DNA of 64,000 nucleotides from Aerococcus christensenii (GCF_001543105.1 NZ_CP014159.1:1364001-1428000), one strand, 5' to 3'. Shown: positions 45,257 through 53,769, numbered from the stretch's first letter. Numbers and translations: made by a program. The notes: generated from the sequence alone by a model not told the origin.

Positions 45257-45430
45257 TTGACTAGTTCCAAAATGGGTAGACCCAAAGCTAAAAATCCTTT
45301 AAATGTTGATATAAAAGTTCGTATAGATGAACATATCAACAAACAACTTCTTGAATATTGCAAAAAGCACAATATCACCAGAGCAGAAGCTGTAAGAAGG
45401 GGAATTCATTTAGTTTTGAAGTCTGAATAA
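45257..45430 (+). CDS. CopG-like ribbon-helix-helix regulator (57 residues)
   Basis: The frame MTSSKMGRPKAKNPLNVDIK, then VRIDEHINKQLLEYCKKHN and ITRAEAVRRGIHLVL has the strand-helix-helix order of phage RHH regulators that begin with a GRPK motif. TTG start with AGGAGGTG about 7 bases upstream. It probably binds the two direct repeats in its own promoter. Confidence 0.8.
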   Translation: MTSSKMGRPKAKNPLNVDIKVRIDEHINKQLLEYCKKHNITRAEAVRRGIHLVLKSE

Positions 45431-45436
45431 ATAAAA

Positions 45437-45484
45437 AAAGCGCTCAAGTTGTCCTAACGCCAATCAGAACACAACTCAAGCGCC
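45437..45484 (+). terminator. Hairpin after the RHH gene
   Basis: AGCGCTCAAGTTGT pairs with ACAACTCAAGCGC with small bulges, around a 16-base loop. No T-run follows, so a structured leader is also possible. Confidence 0.5.
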
Positions 45485-45490
45485 CCACCA

Positions 45491-45528
45491 CCTAAAAGGT
45501 ACACCTAAAAGGTACGCCAAAAAGGTAG
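45491..45528 (+). repeat. Three short direct repeats
   Basis: CCTAAAAGGTAC at 45491 and 45504 and CCAAAAAGGTA at 45518, with a 13-14-base period close to one helical turn plus. Probably protein binding sites in the 250-base region before the next gene. Confidence 0.6.
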
Positions 45529-45598
45529 CAAGAACATTATAACATAATCTTGCCCTTATTTGGTGAATCATTTAACAGATAACGGGCGAATCGACATT

Positions 45599-45634
45599 AA
45601 GCCCTTATTTGTTAAACACAAACAAGGGCTTTTA
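45599..45634 (+). terminator. Hairpin before the 101-residue gene
   Basis: AAGCCCTTATTTGTT pairs with AACAAGGGCTT, then TTT. Confidence 0.65.
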
Positions 45635-45680
45635 TTATGAAATAAAGTTCAACATTAAAGCAAGAAGGAGAATCGAAGAC

Positions 45681-45986
45681 ATGGAAGAATTAACACCACA
45701 AGAAAAACGGTTGATTACTCTTCTACCCAGAGGAAAGGAGAATGCTAGAAACGGAACGTATTTAAGTCGTTTATTAGGAATTGAGAGAAGGAGCTTTTTC
45801 TCACTTATTGAAGGGCTGAGACGTAAAGGTTGCTTTATAGGATCGAGCAGGAAAAATCCAAAAGGGTACTACTTAGTAGCAAACGAAGAAGAAAAAGATC
45901 ACTTTTTAGCGAGCTATAAAGCCCAAGTGAAAAGAGAAATAGAAACACTGAAAATTTTAGAAAGGAATGTTGAACAATGGAACTAA
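45681..45986 (+). CDS. Small phage helix-turn-helix protein
   Basis: A 101-residue protein; the central part (TYLSRLLGIERRSFFSLIEG, LRRKGCFIGSSRKNPKGYYL) looks like a winged helix. The ATG with AAGGAGA about 9 bases upstream was preferred to an earlier codon. Function unknown. Its stop overlaps the next start. Confidence 0.6.
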   Translation: MEELTPQEKRLITLLPRGKENARNGTYLSRLLGIERRSFFSLIEGLRRKGCFIGSSRKNPKGYYLVANEEEKDHFLASYKAQVKREIETLKILERNVEQWN

Positions 45987-46120
45987 GTCCGTTAACTCTT
46001 AAACTGATTATTATCGCACTCGTGATATTTATCCATTGGCTTATGTTTTTCAAAATGGAAGATTTGGAAGAAGAGAATGCGGTACTAAAATCAAAACTAA
46101 AAAAATTTAAGGAGTGGTGA
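45977..46120 (+). CDS. Small membrane protein (47 residues)
   Basis: MELSPLTLKLIIIALVIFIH forms one membrane helix, followed by a charged coiled tail. The ATG lies inside the end of the preceding gene (AATGGAACTAA), so translation is coupled. Function unknown. Confidence 0.6.
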   Translation: MELSPLTLKLIIIALVIFIHWLMFFKMEDLEEENAVLKSKLKKFKEW

Positions 46121-46122
46121 AA

Positions 46123-46431
46123 ATGAAGAGCAAGGAATTTACAACTACCACACCCCAAGAGGAACAAGAAACCATCATCACGTACGATAGAAAACTGGAT
46201 GAGTGGCACCTTTATACTGATGTTCCTAAGCACGCTAGAAAGTGGCAAGAGCGAATCATACCAGAAAGAGAAATCTATAACGAAAGTACCAACCAACTAA
46301 TTGGTATCGAGGGAAAAATTAAAGGGAGTGTATCAGTAAATAAAATCAGAGTAATGAGTTATGAACAAAAGAAAAAGGCTAGTGAGCGAATGAAGAAAAT
46401 GCATTCTAAGCCTAGTATCGCAATCAACTAA
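46123..46431 (+). CDS. Hypothetical phage protein (102 residues)
   Basis: Soluble and charged (TIITYDRKLDEWHLYTDVPK, HARKWQERIIP). AAGGAG lies 8 bases before the ATG. Not recognised beyond being a typical early-region phage gene. Confidence 0.6.
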   Translation: MKSKEFTTTTPQEEQETIITYDRKLDEWHLYTDVPKHARKWQERIIPEREIYNESTNQLIGIEGKIKGSVSVNKIRVMSYEQKKKASERMKKMHSKPSIAIN

Positions 46432-46498
46432 TTAAGAAAAAAAGATCAATTAGGCTAAGCAAGGTATTTATATACCCGAGCTAGAAAGGAGCGAAAAA

Positions 46499-46792
46499 AT
46501 GCCACTAACATTGGAACTGCCAGATCAATTTTATAAAGAGCTTCAAGAAAGTATGAAGGCTTGCTACATTCACGCCGTAGAAGAAGCAAGAAGAGACGTG
46601 GCTATCACTAAAGATTACTTGACTATTCAAGAAGCTATCAAGTTATACGGTGTAAGTCGAAATACTTTTACAAAGTGGACGGGGCTAGGACTGCCCTTTT
46701 ACAAGGTGGAAGGCAAGCAATTTTATAGCCGTAAAGAAATCAATAACTTTATTAAAGACCATCAAAGCAATGAAAAAAGCTTGCTAAAATAG
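46499..46792 (+). CDS. Excisionase-like helix-turn-helix protein
   Basis: A 97-residue protein. The C-terminal half (YLTIQEAIKLYGVSRNTFTK, LPFYKVEGKQFYSRKEINNF) is a MerR/Xis-type DNA-binding domain. GAAAGGAGC precedes the ATG. It could be the directionality factor for the integrase or a replication-region regulator. Confidence 0.7.
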   Translation: MPLTLELPDQFYKELQESMKACYIHAVEEARRDVAITKDYLTIQEAIKLYGVSRNTFTKWTGLGLPFYKVEGKQFYSRKEINNFIKDHQSNEKSLLK

Positions 46793-46905
46793 CAAGCCAC
46801 ATAAAAGATACAGCAACAAGAACACAACACTTTTTCCCCTTGTTGCCTTCTCTTATTCTAGTAAACCGAAGCAAAAATAGCAAGAAGAAAGAGAGAACAT
46901 AGACC

Positions 46906-47229
46906 ATGGAAACAAAACTAAACGATAAAGCGATAAATTACTTAACAGCAGAGCAAAATAAAAAAATTGCTTCAAAATTGCTTCCTATATTGAGATTGAT
47001 TGAATTTTATGAAATAAAAGAAAGCCTCGCTCTTTCTGCTTACGCTTCAAGTAAAACAGAAAAAGCAAGCGAAGAAATAAAAAAATGTTCTGAAAAGCTT
47101 AGTGATTTATTTATTGATGCAATAGTTCACGATTACCGAGAGATTATAGATAACGTTTATTGTGCTTTGGAAAATAGCGACGACATCAAAGATTTAAACG
47201 ACAGTTTAAGAAATCTAGGGATTAAGTAA
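46906..47229 (+). CDS. Hypothetical helical protein (107 residues)
   Basis: All-helical by composition, low in motifs (NYLTAEQNKKIASKLLPIL). It sits directly before the replication initiator. Not recognised. Confidence 0.5.
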   Translation: METKLNDKAINYLTAEQNKKIASKLLPILRLIEFYEIKESLALSAYASSKTEKASEEIKKCSEKLSDLFIDAIVHDYREIIDNVYCALENSDDIKDLNDSLRNLGIK

Positions 47230-47245
47230 ATGGAGGAATGGATAA

Positions 47246-48310
47246 ATGGCACAGCGTCGGATGTTCAGTAAAAAAATAACTGAGAGTGATCAGTTCCTTG
47301 ATATGTCTCTAAGCGCACAATGTTTATATTTTCATATCAACATGGCCGCTGATGATGAGGGGTTCGTTGGCAACGTCAAGACCATCAAAAGGATGATAGG
47401 AGCTAGTGATGATGACTTAAAAATATTAATCGGCAAAGAGTTTTTAATACCTTTCAAGACTGGTGTTGTCGTCATTAGAGATTGGAAGATACATAATTAC
47501 ATTCAAAAAGATAGATATAGCTCAACTTTTTATTCTTACGAAAAAGCAATGTTAGCAACCACACCTAATAAACAATATCAGATTAAAAAAGAAAACTGTA
47601 TCCAAAATGTATCCAAAACGGATACAGAGTATCCAGAGCGTATCCAAAGCGGATACAAAGTGGATACAGAATGCATCCAGAGTGTATCCAAAGTGTATCC
47701 AAAGCGGATACAGAATATTCAACAAGAAAGTGAAAATGAAGGAGATAACTCCTTAGAAACAGCGTCAAATAAGCAATGTGAGGACTTGTATCCAAACTGT
47801 ATCCAAAATGTATCCAAAACGGATACACAGGTTAGGTTAGGTAAGGTTAGTATAGAGTTAGGTAAGAATAGTATAGAGTTAGGTAAGAATAATATAGAGT
47901 TAGGTAAGAATAGTATAGATCAGTTAAGGTCAGATAAAGATATAGATAAAGATATAGAGAGAGATAGCAATATATATATAAATAAAGATATAGATATAAA
48001 TAAATATATAGTCAGAGAAAAAGCAAAAGAAGAAAATGAGCGTAACAATGTTCAAGACGACCGTAACATTGTTCAAAAATGTTACATAGAGAAAGAGATA
48101 GAGAAAGAGAAAGAGAAAGATAAAAATATAGAGATAGAGAAAGAACCTGTAGATTTTGAACTAGATGAGGATATAAGGACATACGCCCAAATATGTAAAA
48201 GATATCCTAGCGAAGAAGACAGAGAAAAAGCTTTTTCAAAATTACTAGAAAGAGGACGTGATTACCTTAGCGGGAATTGGGAACCTAAAAGCGAGGGGGC
48301 GAAAGAATGA
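47246..48310 (+). CDS. DnaD-like phage replication initiator
   Basis: A 354-residue protein. Residues 1-105 match phage replisome-organiser N-termini (MFSKKITESDQFLDMSLSAQ, FVGNVKTIKRMIGASDDDL, VVIRDWKIHNYIQKDRY). The middle is low-complexity and encoded by iterons and 21-bp repeats (SIELGKN units), so the DNA is likely the origin. The C-terminus is short. The GGAGG site precedes the ATG, and the stop overlaps the DnaC-like gene by 4 bases. Confidence 0.82.
   Translation: MAQRRMFSKKITESDQFLDMSLSAQCLYFHINMAADDEGFVGNVKTIKRMIGASDDDLKILIGKEFLIPFKTGVVVIRDWKIHNYIQKDRYSSTFYSYEKAMLATTPNKQYQIKKENCIQNVSKTDTEYPERIQSGYKVDTECIQSVSKVYPKRIQNIQQESENEGDNSLETASNKQCEDLYPNCIQNVSKTDTQVRLGKVSIELGKNSIELGKNNIELGKNSIDQLRSDKDIDKDIERDSNIYINKDIDINKYIVREKAKEENERNNVQDDRNIVQKCYIEKEIEKEKEKDKNIEIEKEPVDFELDEDIRTYAQICKRYPSEEDREKAFSKLLERGRDYLSGNWEPKSEGAKE
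47590..47835 (+). other. Candidate replication origin with iterons
   Basis: At least a dozen GTATCCAAA / GGATACA units (direct and inverted, e.g. TATCCAAAACGGATACA) crowd into two clusters, 47597-47725 and 47790-47830. An adjacent 21-bp repeat follows. An origin embedded in the initiator gene is common in phages of Gram-positive bacteria. Confidence 0.75.
47855..47917 (+). repeat. 21-bp tandem repeats encoding SIELGKN
   Basis: Three units of AGTATAGAGTTAGGTAAGAA type directly after the iterons, in frame with the initiator gene. They are AT-rich and may form part of the unwinding region. Confidence 0.85.
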
Positions 48311-49221
48311 CAAATGACTTTATACACTGGTTGCCTAAAGAGACACGCAAAAAGTTGAGAGGAAGAGATATACAAGTAGAGACGGAAAACGCTAAAAAAA
48401 AGATATTAGCTGATCACGATATTCAAAAATTTTTGAAAGACTATAAGCCAGTTTTGGATGATGATTCAATAAACAAAAGCCTTACAACTTTTAACGGCTA
48501 TACGACTTTTCAAAGAGATCCCCGCTACATTCCGGCTCTTTTTATAGTTAATGGGCTGGTTACGCTAGAGCTAGCGTTGAACCCAGAGTTTCAAGAAAGA
48601 AAATTAAAAGAAGCATGGAAAAGAAAGCTAGACCTTTTCACTTTGAGCATAGATAATCAACTGGCGACTCTTGAAGACTATGACCAAAGCGAATTAGGAC
48701 GACAACAAGCATTCGCTTATTGCAACAACCTTATTAAAAACTATCGTCCTAATCAAAAACAAGTAGGTATATGGCTGGTTGGAAGTTTTGGAATTGGAAA
48801 GACATACCTACTAAGTGCAACTGCTAAAGAGCTGAATTCACGGCAAGGTGTAGGAGTAACCATGATTGAATGCGCCGAGCTGATAGAGGGCTATTTTAAC
48901 CAAATGAAGAAGGACAGTAGCCGACTAGATAGCTACTTAAATAAATTCAAGCTTGTAGATTGCTTGATCATTGATGACATAGGCGCAGAATCTTATAATG
49001 CCTACGCTTTAAGTGGAATCTTATATCCAATCATTAACTTTCGATACAAGAAAAATAAACTAACTTGTTTCACATCCAATCTGACAAAGCTGGACTATTG
49101 CAGATATTTATTAAAATCCCCTAAAAACGGGAAAGAAGACGTTAAGCGTTTACTAGAAAGGATCGACGGATTAGCCACAGAAGTTCAAGCCATCGGAGTT
49201 AACAGACGGGAAAAACATTAG
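48307..49221 (+). CDS. DnaC/DnaI-like helicase loader ATPase
   Basis: A 304-residue AAA+ protein: Walker A (VGSFGIGKTYLLSA), Walker B (CLIIDDIGAE), sensor region (LTCFTSNLTKLDY) and the arginine-finger area (LLERIDGLATEVQ). The N-terminal 130 residues would bind the helicase. With the DnaD-like initiator it forms the replication module of the element. Confidence 0.88.
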   Translation: MTNDFIHWLPKETRKKLRGRDIQVETENAKKKILADHDIQKFLKDYKPVLDDDSINKSLTTFNGYTTFQRDPRYIPALFIVNGLVTLELALNPEFQERKLKEAWKRKLDLFTLSIDNQLATLEDYDQSELGRQQAFAYCNNLIKNYRPNQKQVGIWLVGSFGIGKTYLLSATAKELNSRQGVGVTMIECAELIEGYFNQMKKDSSRLDSYLNKFKLVDCLIIDDIGAESYNAYALSGILYPIINFRYKKNKLTCFTSNLTKLDYCRYLLKSPKNGKEDVKRLLERIDGLATEVQAIGVNRREKH

Positions 49222-49617
49222 AACAAATTAAAAAACGCCTCTAGCGTGATAAAGAGCGTATAAAAAGGGCAATTTTTAAAGTTAATGTGGTTAAAGATAA
49301 AAAGCTTTTTAATCGAATGTATGAATTGCTAAATAGAAACTTTCGTTAACCTATTGTGTCCCTTATGTATACCTTTAGAATGTTGATATATCAACAAGTA
49401 CCCTCTGTTACTAATATATATATATAAGATTTTTTTGTTATATATATTAGCGCCTTATATAGCTAAAAAAAAGTTAGTGTTTATATAGGAAATTAAAAGA
49501 ACAGGGAAACAAGGTTGCAAATGTTGTTATATCAACGTTTTGGAGTATCCCCTTGTAAAAAAGAAAAGAAACAAGGGTAAACAAAAAAAGATCATTATAA
49601 CTTAGAACAAATAAAAG
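49222..49617. other. AT-rich intergenic region with palindromes
   Basis: No gene is supported in this stretch. It holds a perfect palindrome GTTGATATATCAAC at 49383-49396, a related GTTGTTATATCAAC at 49522, and a long TATATA tract. The two sites could be operators for the ArpU-type regulator downstream. Confidence 0.5.
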
Positions 49618-49682
49618 AAGCACTCTTCCAAGTGATGAAGAGCGCCTAGCATGTACTTAAATTATATCACGGAGGAGTGCTT
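49618..49682 (+). promoter_or_regulatory. Hairpin covering the ribosome site of the ArpU-type gene
   Basis: AAGCACTCTTCC pairs with GGAGGAGTGCTT with one mismatch; the right arm is the Shine-Dalgarno site and is followed by a T-run just before the ATG. It can act as terminator and as a translation block. Confidence 0.65.
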
Positions 49683-49687
49683 TTTTA

Positions 49688-50098
49688 ATGCTAGATCTTA
49701 TCAACGAAAAGCAAACAATCGCAAACGTCACCGCATTTTTAAAAGAGTATGCTACTATAAAGCGCTTATCAGGAATTATTGGAACCGTAACGGCTAATTA
49801 CAGTTTTATACCTTCATCCGTTCCTTCTTCTTCTGATGGTTCTATGTTTCGGATATTAGAAAGACGAGAAAAAGCTCAAAACCAAATAAAAGCTATTCAT
49901 GAAGCATTTGAATTACTAAGCGAAGAGGGAAAAGAATTGTTGCGCTTAAAATTCACAATAGAGCCAAAGATGACCGATGAAAACATAGCTTATAGGCTAG
50001 GGTTTTCTAGTGCATCTTATTATCGGTTACTTAAAAAGTATAAAATCCAATTTGCAGAAGCTTATAAAGGGGGTGAATTACTGGCTTTTAAAGAATAG
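49688..50098 (+). CDS. ArpU/RinA-like late-gene regulator
   Basis: A 136-residue protein with a sigma-70-region-4-like C-terminal helix-turn-helix (SEEGKELLRLKFTIEPKMTD, ENIAYRLGFSSASYYRLLKK), typical of ArpU-family phage regulators that activate packaging and lysis genes. It is the last regulatory gene before the degraded structural region. Confidence 0.78.
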   Translation: MLDLINEKQTIANVTAFLKEYATIKRLSGIIGTVTANYSFIPSSVPSSSDGSMFRILERREKAQNQIKAIHEAFELLSEEGKELLRLKFTIEPKMTDENIAYRLGFSSASYYRLLKKYKIQFAEAYKGGELLAFKE

Positions 50099-50147
50099 GG
50101 GTAAAAAAGTAATGTGTAAAAATTAGATTGTTAAAGGAGAGTTTTAA

Positions 50148-50705
50148 ATGAAACTTGATGAAATAGAAAAAAAGTTAAACCAATTAATTAAGACACGGGA
50201 GGAAGGCCTTGATTTTTTTGAAAAAAACGCTCAAAAAATCAAGGATAAAAAGGAAGAGCTGAAAGATAAAATCAAAGAAAACAAAAAGTTGAAAAAATTC
50301 CAGGAAGTTATTGAGCTAAAAAAAGAGCTGCTAGATTTGGATAAACAGCTCGATTTGAACGACGAAGTGATGCAAGAATTTAATCAAAAATCCCTTTTGA
50401 GTCAAGAAAACACAGCTAAATTTCTTGATGAGGTGAAGAAAAGTTCGAAAGAAAGTGCTAGCGCCCTATTCGCCGAACTGGAGAAAAAAGCAAATATTAA
50501 AGCGCTGGAAGAAATCAATCAAAAATCGTTGCAATTGATTGAACGAGTTTACGATCTGAATAATTCGATCAAAAGAATGTCAAAAAATAAAGACCTTATA
50601 TATCCTTCAGAGTATAGAGGGGTTACCCCTGATTACTATATTGAAAAGTTTTTGTGTGATGGGGAATTAAAAACGGATATAGAGGAAGCTAAGAAAGCTA
50701 TTTAG
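50148..50705 (+). CDS. Hypothetical coiled-coil protein (185 residues)
   Basis: Predicted coiled coil over residues 1-70 (KLNQLIKTREEGLDFFEKNA). Preceded by AAAGGAGAG. Not recognised; it heads a group of three charged, helical genes. Confidence 0.55.
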   Translation: MKLDEIEKKLNQLIKTREEGLDFFEKNAQKIKDKKEELKDKIKENKKLKKFQEVIELKKELLDLDKQLDLNDEVMQEFNQKSLLSQENTAKFLDEVKKSSKESASALFAELEKKANIKALEEINQKSLQLIERVYDLNNSIKRMSKNKDLIYPSEYRGVTPDYYIEKFLCDGELKTDIEEAKKAI

Positions 50706-50732
50706 CTACACAAGAAAGGAGAGAATTGAATT

Positions 50733-51068
50733 ATGACTTTAGAAAAAGTAGACATGAATTACTATACGGAATGGCTAGCGGAAAAGGTTAAAAAAGAAAA
50801 AGAGGAAGAAAAACAAAAAGCTTTCGAAGAATTTGAAAAAGAAGAAAAAAGAAAACAAGAAAAAAGTAAAAAGTGGGAGAGACTTATGAAAGCGGCTCAC
50901 AAGGCGATTGTGGCTGAAAAGGAAGCTGCTGAAGAAGACGAAGAAATCGAACTGAGGCGTGAAATTTTAAAGGCTCAAAATAAGAGTGAGGAAGCGGTTA
51001 ACCTTAAGACTAGCGGAGAACGAGCGATTGAAAGTGCATGGGAAAAAGTTATCAGTAAAATGGACTAA
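50733..51068 (+). CDS. Hypothetical charged helical protein (111 residues)
   Basis: Very rich in K and E (EWLAEKVKKEKEEEKQKAFE). GAAAGGAGAG precedes the ATG. Scaffold-like composition, but unassigned. Confidence 0.5.
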   Translation: MTLEKVDMNYYTEWLAEKVKKEKEEEKQKAFEEFEKEEKRKQEKSKKWERLMKAAHKAIVAEKEAAEEDEEIELRREILKAQNKSEEAVNLKTSGERAIESAWEKVISKMD

Positions 51069-51078
51069 GAGGTGAAGT

Positions 51079-51516
51079 ATGTTAGGTAAAGCTTTTTTGA
51101 AAGAAGAACTAGGACTTGATGAGGAACAGATCACTAAGCTTTTTAAGCGATTGGATCCTGACAATTTAAACTCTAAAAGGACTAAGGAATTAACCGAGGA
51201 GTTGGAGGAAACGAAAGCTAAACTTGAAGAGTCTCAAGAACAGCTAGAACAGGTATTGCGTTCTCTTAAAGAAGAAAGCGACTCGAACGATAAATTGAAA
51301 GAACAAGTGACTTCACTAACTGAACAAGTAGCACAAGTCAATAAAGAAAAAGAAAAAATTGAAATTGATTGCATAAAAAAATCGATTCTTTTTTCTTATA
51401 AACTAGACCCCGCCCTTTCGAAATATATCAGGGGAACTACCCCTGAAGAGATTGAAGATGATATAAATAAAGTGATGGCTTGTATCAATTCGCAAAAAAA
51501 ATTTTTAATATTTTGA
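51079..51516 (+). CDS. Hypothetical coiled-coil protein, possibly scaffold-like (145 residues)
   Basis: Starts MLGKAFLKEELGLDEEQITK, then a long heptad region. The layout resembles phage scaffolding (GP20-type) proteins but is too weak for a firm call. A terminator follows. Confidence 0.5.
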   Translation: MLGKAFLKEELGLDEEQITKLFKRLDPDNLNSKRTKELTEELEETKAKLEESQEQLEQVLRSLKEESDSNDKLKEQVTSLTEQVAQVNKEKEKIEIDCIKKSILFSYKLDPALSKYIRGTTPEEIEDDINKVMACINSQKKFLIF

Positions 51517-51571
51517 TTGGAAGAATTACTAACGAATAGCCATTAACAAAAATCAATGAATACACAATAAC

Positions 51572-51600
51572 AAAAGAGGGGGTATTTCTACCCTCTTTTT
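51572..51600 (+). terminator. Terminator after the coiled-coil gene group
   Basis: AAAAGAGGGGGTA pairs with TACCCTCTTTTT around TTTC. Confidence 0.9.
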
Positions 51601-52139
51601 GTTACATTGATTACACTATACGCCTTATACACCTTAATGCGTAGTACTTAATCAACTGAATGATAACCGCTTCTAGATAGATTTTTATCCCCCCCTTACT
51701 TAAAAAAGAAAGGCAAAAAAAACTTCCTATTAGCTTCCGCAAAAGCTTGCGCCCCCAGTTCATTAAGTAGGTATAGCTCTACACCCTACCGACTTATAGT
51801 AGCAGTGTGGGAAGCTATGAGGGATCAAAGCTAAACTAATAAAAGGCTGTCTTAATGTATCATAGGTACAGTAGCAATCTAATAAGCAGATCTATTTACA
51901 ATAAGTTTTAAATGAATGTTGTTGTAAAATTAAAACAATTCTTTTGTTGTGATGATGAACAGTTAAGGAAGTACTGAAAAGCTAGAGGATAGGTAATAGG
52001 AAGAGAGGAGCAAGGGGAGCAGGGCAAGGGCAACGAGAGGGAAGACAGTGCGAACAATGAAAAAAATCAAAAATATTTTAATTTATTTATTAAGCAAGTA
52101 ATTAGCAAATAACGGCTTTTTCTACCGACTTTGTGAAGA
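51601..52139. other. Gene-free region before the packaging-site copy
   Basis: About 540 bases with no supported reading frame. It is GC-uneven, with short inverted repeats such as GTAGG...CCTAC near 51768-51799 (possible structured RNA) and a purine-rich block near 52000-52040. I cannot assign a function. Confidence 0.4.
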
Positions 52140-52207
52140 GGGGGGGTACCTCCCCCCACCCTTGGCTGGCCGAACTTCACGCCGTCATTGCACATATTTT
52201 TTCGTGA
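52140..52207 (+). repeat. Candidate cos/packaging segment (right copy)
   Basis: Nearly identical to 14273-14345, including GTACCTCCCCC and TTGGCTGGCCGAAC. After it the sequence jumps directly into the middle of a minor head gene, so the portal and the head gene's first half were deleted here. Confidence 0.6.
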
Positions 52208-52215
52208 AAAAGAGG

Positions 52216-52918
52216 ATGAAGAAGAATGTGGATTTTCATCACAAGTTAGGGTTATCGCCCAAGATTGTTCGCAAGCTAGGTGTAGGCACAGGAAAGAAAC
52301 GAAGCCATTCGAGATGTGAGTTTTGTCGTGAGGGTGTTGGAACGTTTGAATACAATAAAAAACTATTGATAAAGAAATTTTTAAGCGACATGCTCATTGC
52401 ACTTGTTCGATAGAATACTTCCCGTACAAGGGGACGAAAGCAGAAAAAAGTGAAAGCGTGGCAATCGATGGAGGAACAAGAAGATAGAGCAGAGTATAAG
52501 ACACTTTCAGAAACGTTGGGAAAAAGGATGCAAGTGTCACTGTCAGATTCCCAAAAAATGAAGTATAATAATTCTAAAGAGTACAAAGAATTAGCAGAAC
52601 GTGCTGAATGGCTGAAATTTGAATTCCCTAGTGAAAAGTCTTTGTCGGGCATTTTGAATCTCACGGTAAAGAGTTTGGAGAAATTACTAAAGATAAATAT
52701 CAAAAAAAGCAGCCGAGCTATTGTCTCAACCTATTTCTGAGGGTGTATTGGGATACGACACAGAAACCAGACGAGTTAGATATAACCAAAAGGAAAATAC
52801 TATAGCCATTGGGAAGAAGAATAGAAATGGAAAATTTAAAGTAACAACCATGTTTAAACCATACGAAGGAGAACTGTATTATCATGATGACTACAAGAGA
52901 GAAAATAATAATGATTGA
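52216..52918 (+). pseudogene. Minor head protein remnant with PBECR-type nuclease C-terminus
   Basis: MKKNVDFHHKLGLSPKIVRK and CEFCREGVGTF match residues about 145-200 of the head protein at 15589. A frameshift near 52360 precedes the metal-site end (HAHCTCSIEYFP), and more shifts lead into a different toxin-like end: YDTETRRVRYNQKENTIAIG, then TMFKPYEGELYYHDDY, resembling phage PBECR (barnase/EndoU/RelE-like) nuclease domains. The 5' half and the portal gene are deleted. Confidence 0.7.
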
Positions 52919-53090
52919 TGGTTGGGAATATATTCATTGTCCAGTTTGCCAAGAACTTGTGGAGACTTATGATATTTGTGAACGTTGTAACTGGGAAAAT
53001 ACGGGAGAGACCAATATTGATGGTGGCCCTAATAAAATGACATTAAAAGAAGCTAAAGAAGCTTATGCCAAAGGATTAAAAATTAAATAA
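52911..53090 (+). CDS. CPCC-type cysteine-rich protein, candidate immunity protein
   Basis: A 59-residue protein with CPVCQELVETYDICERCNWE, then GGPNKMTLKEAKEAY, the layout of CPCC-type zinc proteins often found next to toxin genes. The ATG overlaps the end of the PBECR remnant by 8 bases. The exact start could be an earlier ATG at 52884. Confidence 0.6.
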   Translation: MIDGWEYIHCPVCQELVETYDICERCNWENTGETNIDGGPNKMTLKEAKEAYAKGLKIK

Positions 53091-53101
53091 GGAGATCAAT
53101 A

Positions 53102-53188
53102 ATGGCAAAAGACGATTATCAAGTTATCGTATATCAAATATTGGCATATCTGTATAATTGCTTAAAATTGAAGAGGGGCAAAAATTAA
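53102..53188 (+). pseudogene. Truncated YjcQ-family gene
   Basis: MAKDDYQVIVYQILAYLYNC matches the start of the 122-residue gene at 17113, but the frame ends after 28 residues, where it is joined to a toxin fragment. Confidence 0.75.
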
Positions 53189-53385
53189 TTGATCAAACTA
53201 TGGGTAAAGGATTAGTGGTATGCTATAATAACGGTGAACCCAAAAAGCAAGAAGATGTTAATTTTCATCAAATGATTGGATACTATGTAAAAGACGGAAA
53301 AGAATATCCTACTACTAAGGGTCGGATACATTATGGAAAAAATGGAGCACATATCGTGCCGGAGGAGGGGAGTCGCTTTGATTAA
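53160..53385 (+). pseudogene. C-terminal fragment of a phage head-linked toxin (Ntox50-like)
   Basis: The frame LIDQTMGKGLVVCYNNG, then GYYVKDGKEYPTTKGRIHYG and KNGAHIVPEEGSRFD ends like polymorphic toxin type 50 domains of phage head proteins (GRIHY...HIVP motif). No start is present. It overlaps the next gene by 8 bases. Confidence 0.6.
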
Positions 53386-53587
53386 TTGGGAAAAAGCAGA
53401 ATATGCTGATAAAATCCGGGTATTGTTAAAAAATGGCCAAGTTTTTACTGGATGTGGTAATGGTCTCGAATTAGCAGAAGATTTTGATGATGAAGATGAA
53501 CAATATGACACCTTTTTTATTGGAACTAAAAGCGGCTCATATGGATTAAAAGTAGATGATATTGAAAATATTGTATTTTTGAAATAA
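53378..53587 (+). CDS. Small acidic protein, candidate immunity protein
   Basis: A 69-residue protein (MINWEKAEYADKIRVLLKNG, then QVFTGCGNGLELAED), probably a beta-rich fold. TTG start with GGAGGAGGGG about 7 bases upstream; coupled to the toxin fragment. An immunity role is inferred from position. Confidence 0.55.
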   Translation: MINWEKAEYADKIRVLLKNGQVFTGCGNGLELAEDFDDEDEQYDTFFIGTKSGSYGLKVDDIENIVFLK

Positions 53588-53646
53588 CTAACCACCACCT
53601 AATCGGTCGGTGGTTTTATTATGTGCAAAAACAGGAGGTATATGGG

Positions 53647-53769
53647 ATGGCGGAAAAGAAAGAGTTAAGAATCAAGTTAAATTTAAGCAATCAGTATGAA
53701 TTAGACAAAGTGATTAACGGATGGATGGACGCTATTCAAAAGATGGAAGCTGATTTTGACAAGCTCTAG
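53647..53769 (+). CDS. Small phage protein (40 residues), copy of 17537-17692
   Basis: The leader and first 32 residues are almost identical to the left copy, which continues for 18 different residues. This copy ends with ADFDKL. A deletion junction probably lies just after it. Confidence 0.6.
   Translation: MAEKKELRIKLNLSNQYELDKVINGWMDAIQKMEADFDKL

Noticed and set aside
47583..47828. Minus-strand frame with repeated WIHFGYSLDT-like units
   Set aside because: Antisense translation of the origin iterons; no start signal.
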